A stretch of DNA of 20,035 nt. It comes from Candidatus Falkowbacteria bacterium CG23_combo_of_CG06-09_8_20_14_all_49_15. GTDB taxonomy: Bacteria > Patescibacteriota > Patescibacteriia > Patescibacteriales > UM-FILTER-48-10. The notes under the pieces are model-generated. The model worked only from the letters and a program-made list of their open reading frames with translations. It was not told the DNA's origin and did no database searches. Where the stretch lies: NCBI GenBank assembly GCA_002771615.1, contig PCSD01000009.1:1-20035 (forward strand). Direction: 5' to 3'. The translations under genes and the position numbers were made by a program. This document shows positions 1 through 6,083 of the stretch, one piece after another. Positions within the stretch are counted from its first letter, which is position 1, and each line of letters starts with the position of its first letter.

Positions 1-4
1 GTTG

Positions 5-76
5 TTTTTACACATTAACTAAATAGGACATTTCTAAAAAACGCCAAATAGGACATTTCTATAAAACTTTTACACA
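5..76. repeat. Paired direct repeats resembling an insertion-sequence end
   Basis: The 16-mer AAATAGGACATTTCTA occurs at 21-36 and again at 46-61, 25 bp apart. A second motif, TTTTACACA, brackets them at 6-14 and 68-76. Read on the minus strand the outer edge begins TGTGTAAAAG, a TGT...ACA-type border. Multiple short terminal repeats of this kind are known at the ends of IS21-like and some IS481-like elements. The inference is that the right end of an insertion sequence lies here, with any transposase to the left of the window. No transposase coding sequence is visible inside the window, so binding sites for a regulator remain an alternative. Confidence 0.4.
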
Positions 77-89
77 AGGGTAAATTATC

Positions 90-121
90 TTGACAAGTCC
101 GGTGGATTGTGATAGTATAAT
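90..121 (+). promoter_or_regulatory. Strong sigma70-type promoter
   Basis: A consensus -35 TTGACA lies at 90-95. A -10 can be read as TAGTAT at 113-118 (17-bp spacer) or as TATAAT at 116-121 (20-bp spacer). Transcription would begin near 127 and run rightwards into a region without a convincing reading frame. It would stop at the hairpin at 253-278. Confidence 0.6.
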
Positions 122-126
122 AAATC

Positions 127-281
127 GTTTCTCAAGAGCAAGAAAGAAACTTGAAAAGGATGTCTTAAACGGGCCGCCTCGACAAGCATGGGGATCTTAC
201 TTCTTGGATTAATTTGGTTCTAGGACTAATTTTTTCCAAGTGTAAATCTTTAGGCGTCCCGCTTTAGACGTCTTTTTTGTT
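127..281 (+). ncRNA. Candidate small non-coding RNA of unknown family
   Basis: This stretch of about 150 nt starts just after a consensus promoter and ends in a hairpin with six T residues. It has no plausible coding frame. It can fold locally: GTTTC near 127 with GAAAC near 150, and CTTGGA (about 210-215) with TCCAAG (about 235-240), the latter enclosing a smaller hairpin. I do not recognise it as tmRNA, RNase P, SRP RNA, 6S RNA or a known riboswitch. The next gene rightwards (VanW) is on the opposite strand, so this would not be a leader for it. The gene-free stretch 1-313 holds only the repeats, this promoter, this candidate RNA and its terminator. Confidence 0.4.
253..278 (+). terminator. 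Intrinsic terminator of the candidate small RNA
   Basis: GGCGTC (253-258) pairs with GACGTC (267-272) through six base pairs including one G-U, with an 8-nt loop, followed directly by six T residues (273-278). The minus-strand side lacks a T-run, so it is unlikely to serve the VanW gene. Confidence 0.5.
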
Positions 282-313
282 ACAAGAATTTGTTTGTTTT
301 TCTAATTTTATTC

Positions 314-2173
314 TCAATCCAGCAGCGGCACGCTTGTGCTGGCGCTGGCCTCTTCCGGACCGGCCGGCGCGGACAATTCCTCCACTCCGAGCAGGCAGAC
401 TTCGCGCCAGGGCATATAATGTGATTTGATCCTTTCCTCTTTGTTTGTGCCATCCGGATATAAAACTGAATAGTCAAAATACGCGTCTGCTCCGTTATGC
501 GCTTTTTCCGTGCATTTTTTTTCGCCCGGTTTCAGATCCAAAGTTTCAATGTAAACGGTCGGGCCGGGTTTGACGATATTAAAGATGGTCGGCCGCGTGC
601 GCGTAGCGATCCGGCCGTCCGGCGTGCCCCAGATATCAAAATACAAATCATTGCCTTCCAGCCGTGATTGGATGAGCAGGTAATGGCCGGTATCGTTCTC
701 AAAGCGGAAATCCGGTTTGGGCGAATAGATGGTCGCGTCCGTCCCGGCCGGTTCGTAGTATGAAACCCGGTAGGAGTGGTTGCGGCGCTCCGTGATCGGC
801 AAGCCGGTGTCCAAGGCGGCGCGGAACATGGTGGTGCCGATCTGGCAGAGTCCGCCGCCGAATTCCGGCGTGGTTTTGTTGCCTTTAATGACCAGTTCGG
901 GCAGATAGCCGCTGGCACCGTCAATCTCGCCCAAGGCCGCGACCAGGGAAAATGTTTCTGCCGGTTTAATCAAGAGGCCGTGCAAGGCGTCCGCACCGGT
1001 CTTGATGTTGTGGCGGCGGTTAGCGGGCGAGCCGGAAAAATTGGAATGTCCGATGCCGATGACCTCCTTGATCCCCAAACTGTTGACGTCGGCGGCGCTG
1101 ATCTCGCTTCTGACCGTCCGCATGGCCAGCGGCACACTGCTTGTGCCGGCGCGCAAGGCCTTTTCCCAAACAGAGAAACTCGCGTCAATATCCAGCACCG
1201 AACCGTCGTGGCTTTGCTGGAATTCCGAAACTTTGCCGTCCGCGACCGTGAATTTGGCATCCACCGGCTCTTGGTTTACTTGGGGGGAAATCCTTTCCCG
1301 CAAGATCCGGCCGGCGTTGTCCGGATCCAAACCGATGGCCGGCGAAATTTGTCCGAAACGGTCGGCTAATGGCCTGAGCACGATCAGGCCGGATAACTCC
1401 TTTTTGGCGATAGTGAATTGATGGTCGGCCGCGAGCAGGCGGATGGGCGCGGCGGCCAGCATGTTTTCCGCTTCTTTCTCCAATCCGGCGCAGGCGGCTT
1501 GGGTCAGGCGGGGCTGGTCGCGTTTGGCCGCGATCAAGATCGGCTCCTGGCTCAGATGGTCAAGGCGGTTTCTGAAATCCGCGAGCGTTTGTTCGTAATC
1601 CAGGACCACACCGTCTTTTTCCGGACTGATCAGATAGCGGTTTTTTTCAAAAACCAGGGCGGCATCAACAGCCGGTTCTTCCCGGCCGGCCAGGTTATCG
1701 CGGAGGATTTTTTCAATTTCTTTGTCTCTCGCTTCGTAGGCGATCCAGACTGCGCTTTCCCGGCGCAGGCTTAAAAACAGGAAGGCTAAATCGTTCCAAA
1801 AGCGGCCGGAGCGTCCGATTTGCCAGGCGGCGGCCACGGTCGCTTCCGGCTGGAAATCAATAAGCTGGTAGGCCAGGTCGCTTTCCGCGGAGGCGACGGC
1901 CGGCCGGATGACCACCGCTGTTTCGCCGTAATAAAAAACCAGGCCGTTTTGGTAATAGACGGCGATTTTTTCCTGCAAGATTTTTTCCGCCTGTTCCCGC
2001 CCCAAGCCGCCCAGCCGGAGGCCGCCGGCCGTTACGTTGGGGTAGATTTTTTGCCGGTAATAAGACTGCCAGGATAAGTACAAAAAAACGGCGATACCGG
2101 CCGTGGTTAAAAAAACGGCGATAGCCGCAATGAGCCAGGAGCGGCGCGTTTTTTGTTCTTTCCAAAAAGACAT
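314..2173 (-). CDS. VanW family membrane-anchored cell-wall protein
   Basis: This 619-aa protein has a short basic N-terminus, one transmembrane segment (about residues 13-34) and an extracytoplasmic part with YoaR-like putative peptidoglycan-binding regions (about 45-360). A VanW domain follows at about 370-515. Its hallmark is the glycine-rich GGGLCQIGTT at 439-448, followed by RRNHSYRVSYYEPAGTDAT at 463-481 and a terminal WGTP. The VanW family is linked to glycopeptide-resistance clusters and wall biology, but its chemistry is not established. The tail (about 600-619) is Ala/Ser/Pro-rich low complexity. It is the last gene of a minus-strand operon, starting 21 nt after the upstream DUF3006-like gene. 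No Shine-Dalgarno site precedes its ATG. Two shorter frames on the same strand inside it are overlaps, not genes. Confidence 0.9.
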   Translation of the reverse strand: MSFWKEQKTRRSWLIAAIAVFLTTAGIAVFLYLSWQSYYRQKIYPNVTAGGLRLGGLGREQAEKILQEKIAVYYQNGLVFYYGETAVVIRPAVASAESDLAYQLIDFQPEATVAAAWQIGRSGRFWNDLAFLFLSLRRESAVWIAYEARDKEIEKILRDNLAGREEPAVDAALVFEKNRYLISPEKDGVVLDYEQTLADFRNRLDHLSQEPILIAAKRDQPRLTQAACAGLEKEAENMLAAAPIRLLAADHQFTIAKKELSGLIVLRPLADRFGQISPAIGLDPDNAGRILRERISPQVNQEPVDAKFTVADGKVSEFQQSHDGSVLDIDASFSVWEKALRAGTSSVPLAMRTVRSEISAADVNSLGIKEVIGIGHSNFSGSPANRRHNIKTGADALHGLLIKPAETFSLVAALGEIDGASGYLPELVIKGNKTTPEFGGGLCQIGTTMFRAALDTGLPITERRNHSYRVSYYEPAGTDATIYSPKPDFRFENDTGHYLLIQSRLEGNDLYFDIWGTPDGRIATRTRPTIFNIVKPGPTVYIETLDLKPGEKKCTEKAHNGADAYFDYSVLYPDGTNKEERIKSHYMPWREVCLLGVEELSAPAGPEEASASTSVPLLD

Positions 2174-2194
2174 ATAGTCATGAGCAAATTCCGC

Positions 2195-2425
2195 TTATTC
2201 ACGGCTGAGGATTTCATTCAGTATGTCTTTGGCCGACTGCCGACGTTTCTCTTCCTCTTCTTCTCCTTGGCGCGCGATTGTAATCGTGAAAATTTCGCCT
2301 TCGCGGCTATCCGGCGGCAGCCAGGCCAGGGGCCAGGAAACGGAATTTTTATCCGGCAGGATGAGGACGGCGAAACTGCCCTCGCGCCGGTCAAGGATCG
2401 CTAGGATTTCCATAATTTTTATCAT
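2195..2425 (-). CDS. DUF3006-like small protein
   Basis: This 76-aa soluble protein has the pattern of DUF3006: a short strand ending in LDRREGSFAVLIL, then a proline-containing turn (WPLAWLPPDSREGEIFTITI), then a charged E/K-rich helical tail. The function of the family is unknown; members are small and often lie beside envelope genes. Its ATG overlaps the TGA of the Hsp20-like gene by four bases (ATGA), implying translational coupling. A second in-frame ATG at residue 5 is an alternative start. It is co-directional with, and 21 nt upstream of, the VanW gene. Confidence 0.65.
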   Translation of the reverse strand: MIKIMEILAILDRREGSFAVLILPDKNSVSWPLAWLPPDSREGEIFTITIARQGEEEEEKRRQSAKDILNEILSRE

Positions 2426-3003
2426 CGTTCCCGAACCCGGATGGAAATGGGTTTGGCCACTTTCGCCTTGGGCAGGATGACGGTCAGGACGCCGTTTTCC
2501 AGGATCGCTTCAATCCTTTCATTGACAATTTCCACAGGCAGGATGATGGAGCGGGAGAAGGATCCCCAATAGCATTCTTTATAAAGATAGCTCTCTTCCG
2601 GGATTTCGTTTTGTTCCATCCTTTTTCCCCGGATGGTGAGCATGTCATTGTTGATGGAGATGTCAATATCCTCAGGTTTTACGCCGGCAATGGTGGATTT
2701 CACCACGATCGCTTCATTGGTCTGGTAGACATCAATGGAAAGCTGGCCCTCTTCGTCTTCGGCCGGAATCCAGCCGTTTTCTCCGTTTTCTTCTTCACCG
2801 TCGTCGTCCGCGGCGTCTTCCGCGTCCGTGTCTTCGTCTGCACCGTCGTCGTCCGCGGCCTCGTTGCCATTGTCGTCCTGGCCGCCAGCTTCAGCTTCAG
2901 CCAAAGCTTGGATGGCGCTGATCTCTTCGCTGGCCGATTCGTCAAGCGGGTCGGATTGGGCGCGACCGGCTAAACCGGAAAATCGTTTAAATAGTTTTCG
3001 CAT
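2422..3003 (-). CDS. Hsp20/alpha-crystallin small heat-shock protein with acidic N-terminal arm
   Basis: This 193-aa protein has a basic start (MRKLFKRFSG), an extremely acidic Asp/Glu/Asn/Gly tract at about 40-86, and an alpha-crystallin domain at about 88-180. Domain signatures include DVYQTNEAIVVKSTIAGVKP (91-110), MLTIRGKR (121-128) and the hallmark GVLTVILPK (171-179). The C-terminal tail holds KPISIRV (184-190), an I-x-I motif of the type used for oligomer assembly. Such proteins hold unfolding clients without ATP. The acidic arm is longer than usual; its DNA carries a short direct repeat of GTCGTCGTCCGCGGC on the plus strand. It heads the operon with the DUF3006-like and VanW genes, transcribed from the minus-strand promoter at 3046-3074. 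No Shine-Dalgarno site is seen. Confidence 0.88.
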   Translation of the reverse strand: MRKLFKRFSGLAGRAQSDPLDESASEEISAIQALAEAEAGGQDDNGNEAADDDGADEDTDAEDAADDDGEEENGENGWIPAEDEEGQLSIDVYQTNEAIVVKSTIAGVKPEDIDISINNDMLTIRGKRMEQNEIPEESYLYKECYWGSFSRSIILPVEIVNERIEAILENGVLTVILPKAKVAKPISIRVRER

Positions 3004-3045
3004 AAATATTTATTTTAAGAGTGGATAAATTAAAATATCAAATAT

Positions 3046-3074
3046 ATTATAATACAGCAATCCTTTAATAGCAA
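3046..3074 (-). promoter_or_regulatory. Promoter of the Hsp20-DUF3006-VanW operon
   Basis: On the minus strand TTGCTA (3069-3074) and a perfect TATAAT (3046-3051) are separated by 17 bp, about 40 bp ahead of the Hsp20 start. No CIRCE or HrcA-type inverted repeat was seen around it. Confidence 0.6.
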
Positions 3075-3080
3075 GCCATC

Positions 3081-3109
3081 TTGACTTTTTTTTCATTTTA
3101 TATTATAGC
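3081..3109 (+). promoter_or_regulatory. Divergent promoter for the 353-aa gene
   Basis: TTGACT (3081-3086) and TATAGC (3104-3109) are 17 bp apart on the plus strand, back to back with the Hsp20 promoter. They imply a 5' leader of about 115 nt before the start at 3229. Confidence 0.45.
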
Positions 3110-3228
3110 TTTATTCCAGGAAAATAATATCTGTAGCAATGTCCCAATCATTATATTTTGATATTGCTATACGCGGGTTAATTTTTTTAAAAAATTATTT
3201 AAAAATCAAAACAAATAAGGAGGAAAAA

Positions 3229-4290
3229 ATGAAAAAGAGAGGTATTCTTTACAAAACGATTTGTCAGGAACGCACACATGCGTTCAATGATTGTGGAGTA
3301 GGTGAAGGGGATGATGTCCCCTGCGCTTACGTAATGGGCGAAGACGGCGGCGTTGCCCTGGTTGCCTCTTCGGAAAATGGGAAAACAAATTCTTGGCCGG
3401 ATGGCGAAGAAGTTGTTTATGACTCTTTTATCAGCACGGACGGACAGCATCGTCAGCTTATGGCCAGAAACGTTTGGCTGGCCAGGGAGTTGAAGCATGT
3501 CCATGCCCTGGTCGCCTGGGTGAAGGAATGGGTGGATCTGGACAAGGTTAGTTATGAACTTGATCCCTCAAGCCTGATCAAAACCTTCCGCAGTCTGAAT
3601 TTCGGCCTGCAGCCGGAAAGCGTTAGCGGGCCTTTGGACCAGCAAGAGGTTGTGGTCAACAATCTTGAGCTGAACCAAAAAAGCTGTCTGGGCCGGCTGG
3701 CTTTGGCCGCGGCCGTGGCGGAAAAGCATTTCCCGGGCATTAAGGTTTTCGGCGCTGAAGTCTGGGAGGACGGTTTGCGGAATCGGCTGTTGGCTATGTT
3801 GAAGGTGGATCCGTCTCTAGCCGACGATCCCAGCTTCTGGCGCGAGCTCTTGTTATATGAAGAGCCGCACGCGGTCCTATATTTCCAGGGGCGGCAGTAT
3901 GCCCCCCTGGAAACGGTTCTCCACGAGCCGATCCGGCACCCCCGGGTGCTGATCCGTCCGGTCTGGAATTTGGTCGCGAGCTCCTGGCTTGTTTCCCGCC
4001 ATTGGCTGGAAGACGAGGAAATGGACAAGAGAAAATTTCTGGCCGCGGCCGAGATGGTCTGCCCGGGCACCATGTTGGCCGCCGGCGCGCTCCTGCCTTT
4101 CCTGATCAATCTTCAGGAAGGCAAGCGCCAGGCTATTGCTTTGGCCGAATGGATGGCCAAGCGCAATCCGACCGCCCGGATTTGGTACGCTTTGCACCTT
4201 ATCACCGGCGATGACCGCTATCTGGGCATCATCGCCGAAAATTATGGGGAAAAGATTTTTCCCTATTTGGAGGAGTATCATGAAAAATAG
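3229..4290 (+). CDS. Uncharacterised 353-aa protein
   Basis: I do not recognise this protein. The frame is open from 3139, but the ATG at 3229 is chosen because it follows a near-perfect Shine-Dalgarno site (AAGGAGG, 3217-3223), unusual in this window. The upstream 30 codons are AT-rich and lack such a site. The product appears soluble, without signal peptide or clear transmembrane segment. It is rich in Trp, Leu and charged residues, with an N-terminal part bearing Cys12, Cys22 and Cys32 and a helical C-terminal half. Its stop overlaps the start of a 43-aa gene by 11 nt. That partner resembles the start of a histidine-kinase-like protein, so a role in signalling is possible but unproven. Confidence 0.75.
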   Translation: MKKRGILYKTICQERTHAFNDCGVGEGDDVPCAYVMGEDGGVALVASSENGKTNSWPDGEEVVYDSFISTDGQHRQLMARNVWLARELKHVHALVAWVKEWVDLDKVSYELDPSSLIKTFRSLNFGLQPESVSGPLDQQEVVVNNLELNQKSCLGRLALAAAVAEKHFPGIKVFGAEVWEDGLRNRLLAMLKVDPSLADDPSFWRELLLYEEPHAVLYFQGRQYAPLETVLHEPIRHPRVLIRPVWNLVASSWLVSRHWLEDEEMDKRKFLAAAEMVCPGTMLAAGALLPFLINLQEGKRQAIALAEWMAKRNPTARIWYALHLITGDDRYLGIIAENYGEKIFPYLEEYHEK

Positions 4291-4411
4291 GGAGATTGAT
4301 CCCAAAGAAAGGCTGGCGAATTTAGAAAAGCTGGCGATCAGGGGAGCGATTGTTGCCATCATGACGCGCAACAACTCGCACAACATCGGCCGACACGCCG
4401 GCCGCGCGTAA
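4280..4411 (+). CDS. 43-aa protein resembling a truncated histidine-kinase-like H-box
   Basis: The short frame begins inside the last codons of the 353-aa gene and has its own Shine-Dalgarno (GGAGGAG, 4269-4275) at proper spacing, so it is probably translated by coupling. The C-terminal part reads IMTRNNSHNIGRHAG. This resembles the 'RNxSHNxGSHV' phospho-acceptor-like box I recall from ATP-binding histidine-kinase-like proteins of many bacteria, where it lies near the start of a much longer protein. Here a stop follows almost at once and a terminator lies 16 nt later. Either it is a remnant of a deleted sensor gene or a stand-alone small protein. The family resemblance is from memory and should be treated as a hypothesis. 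Confidence 0.55.
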   Translation: MKNREIDPKERLANLEKLAIRGAIVAIMTRNNSHNIGRHAGRA

Positions 4412-4426
4412 ATTTCAACAACTAAC

Positions 4427-4458
4427 AACGTTTAGCCGCCCGGCTAAACGTTTTTTTT
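4427..4458 (+). terminator. Intrinsic terminator after the 353-aa/43-aa pair
   Basis: AACGTTTAGCC (4427-4437) pairs perfectly with GGCTAAACGTT (4442-4452) around a 4-nt loop, followed by a run of eight T residues. It separates this operon from the tRNA promoter. Confidence 0.9.
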
Positions 4459-4509
4459 ATTTGGTTTTTTATCCGCGATCCGGACGGTCCTGGCCGGACC
4501 AGGCCAAGC

Positions 4510-4538
4510 TTGAAATTCAAGCCGGACAATGATATTAT
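4510..4538 (+). promoter_or_regulatory. Promoter of the tRNA-Ile gene (and possibly the restriction-modification genes)
   Basis: TTGAAA (4510-4515) and TATTAT (4533-4538) are 17 bp apart, with the -10 ending 15 nt ahead of the mature tRNA. No other promoter fits between the tRNA and the methyltransferase start. Confidence 0.7.
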
Positions 4539-4553
4539 GTAAATCAGCCAAAG

Positions 4554-4627
4554 GCGCCAGTAGCTCAGCTGGTTAGAGCACAGGCCTTATAAGCCTGGGG
4601 TCGATGGTTCAAGTCCATCCTGGCGCA
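4554..4627 (+). tRNA. tRNA-Ile with anticodon UAU
   Basis: The sequence folds as a complete cloverleaf. The acceptor GCGCCAG (4554-4560) pairs with CTGGCGC (4620-4626); the D stem is GCTC/GAGC, the anticodon stem CAGGC/GCCTG, and the T stem GATGG/CCATC with loop TTCAAGT. The discriminator is A4627. The anticodon loop CTTATAA gives TAT (4588-4590), which reads AUA isoleucine codons. Most bacteria decode AUA with a CAU-anticodon tRNA modified by TilS, so a UAU isoacceptor is uncommon. The 3' CCA is not encoded: CCG follows the discriminator, so CCA must be added by a nucleotidyltransferase. Confidence 0.95.
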
Positions 4628-4641
4628 CCGAAAATGAAATT

Positions 4642-6081
4642 ATGAATAAAAAAGAATTAGGCGCATTTTATACTCCGAAACAAGCTGTAAATTATATGCT
4701 CGGCTTGTTATCGGGATTTAACGGCAAAAGTAAATTACTGGAGCCCTGTGGCGGAGACGGCGCTTTTGTGTCGGCAATTTTAGAAAAAAAAATATTGAAA
4801 CCCAATCAAATAAACCTGTGGGATATAAACCCAGAAATTAAAAATTATATTGAAAAATTTGGTGTCAAATTTGAACTCAAAGACACATTACTAAAAACAA
4901 CTTTCCAAAAAGACGATTTATTTAATAAGATAAATAAATTTTCGCATATTATCGGTAATCCACCATACTTAAATAAACAGAGCAGTTATATTAAAAAAAA
5001 TAAAAAGGAATTAAAAAAATTTTATGATGAAATCGGAGTAAATGAAACTTATGCTCTTTTTATTTATCTTTGTTGCCATTTATTAGAAGACGAAGGGCAA
5101 TTATGTTTTATTACGAGCGATACCTATCTGACCTTAGGCATTCACAAAAAGTTAAGAAAATACCTATTGAAAAATTTTTTTATAAAAAATATTACATTAT
5201 GTCCGCATAATTTATTCAAAGACACTGGCGTATTAGTAAATACCTGTATTATCAACTTGATTAATAAAAGGCCTACCGATAATGACGATATTATTTTTAA
5301 TGATTGTCGCGGTTTGGAAGTAGGAAATTTCGTCGGCCGAAAACATTCTGTTAAACAAAATAAAATTTTTTGTTATCCAGATTATGTTTTTGATTTTAAC
5401 GGCAATGGGAAATTGATCGAAAAAATTAAAAAGGTTGCGAAATTGGTTGATTTTGTTGATGGTGGATTGGGAATGCATACCACCGACAACGAAAAATTTT
5501 TAGGAATAGTTGATTATGAAGGCGTAAGATACGCCAAAAATGGAGTAAGAAAAATTGTGCCAATTGATGAAGTCAAAAAAAGCAGTTGGAAATTTTATCA
5601 CAAAAAAGGCGGGGACACAAAATATTATTTGCCAGCAGAGTACTGCATTAAGTGGGACAACGAAACAATTAAGAATTATAAAATGCCTAAAAATTATAAT
5701 TTAAATGACGAAAGGCAAGGATTTTTAATTTCTGGCATTTGTTCCACATTATCAGCGAGGTTGGCGACTGTTGGCGCATTATGGGAAAGCAACAAAGCTA
5801 TGTGTTTTTTTCCAAAAGAGCCGGCAAAATATCCACCGGAATTTTTTGTCGGCATACTTAATAGCGAAGCGTATAATAAAATTATTAAAATTTTAAATCA
5901 CACAAATTCTATTCAAATCAGAGACATAAAAAAATTGCCATTTTTTAATTTTGATAGCAAGGACATTAAACAGATTGCTAAAACTGCTAAGAAAATAATT
6001 GAACAAAAGAAAAATAGCTTAAATTATGATTTTTCTGTCGAACAAAAACAGATAGACCGGATTGTTAATAAATATATTTAA
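4642..6081 (+). CDS. Type II N6-adenine DNA methyltransferase (TaqI/Eco57I-like)
   Basis: This 479-aa enzyme is predicted to transfer a methyl group from S-adenosylmethionine to adenine in a specific DNA site. The order is typical of gamma-class N6-adenine enzymes. It has an N-terminal AFYTP (8-12), SAM-binding motif I LEPCGGDGAF (33-42), an acidic motif II residue in LWDINPE (D61), and catalytic motif IV NPPY (106-109). A C-terminal half (about 250-479) resembles a TaqI-like target-recognition domain. It begins 14 nt after the tRNA discriminator base and has no clear Shine-Dalgarno. It may be expressed as a read-through transcript freed by tRNA 3' processing. It is followed after 2 nt by the probable cognate endonuclease. 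Codon use is strongly AT-biased relative to its neighbours, indicating transfer. The recognition sequence cannot be read from the protein. Confidence 0.9.
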   Translation: MNKKELGAFYTPKQAVNYMLGLLSGFNGKSKLLEPCGGDGAFVSAILEKKILKPNQINLWDINPEIKNYIEKFGVKFELKDTLLKTTFQKDDLFNKINKFSHIIGNPPYLNKQSSYIKKNKKELKKFYDEIGVNETYALFIYLCCHLLEDEGQLCFITSDTYLTLGIHKKLRKYLLKNFFIKNITLCPHNLFKDTGVLVNTCIINLINKRPTDNDDIIFNDCRGLEVGNFVGRKHSVKQNKIFCYPDYVFDFNGNGKLIEKIKKVAKLVDFVDGGLGMHTTDNEKFLGIVDYEGVRYAKNGVRKIVPIDEVKKSSWKFYHKKGGDTKYYLPAEYCIKWDNETIKNYKMPKNYNLNDERQGFLISGICSTLSARLATVGALWESNKAMCFFPKEPAKYPPEFFVGILNSEAYNKIIKILNHTNSIQIRDIKKLPFFNFDSKDIKQIAKTAKKIIEQKKNSLNYDFSVEQKQIDRIVNKYI

Positions 6082-6083
6082 TT

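Noticed and set aside
776..1369. Plus-strand open frame of about 197 codons opposite VanW
   Set aside because: The minus-strand VanW domain is convincing and continuous; this frame has no motif or translation signal.
2797..2860. Short direct repeat GTCGTCGTCCGCGGC taken as a possible mobile or regulatory repeat
   Set aside because: It is explained by the Asp/Ala-rich acidic coding tract of the Hsp20-like gene.
3139..3228. N-terminal extension of the 353-aa protein from an upstream ATG
   Set aside because: The ATG at 3229 has a strong Shine-Dalgarno, whereas the upstream start has none and the extension is AT-rich intergenic-like sequence.
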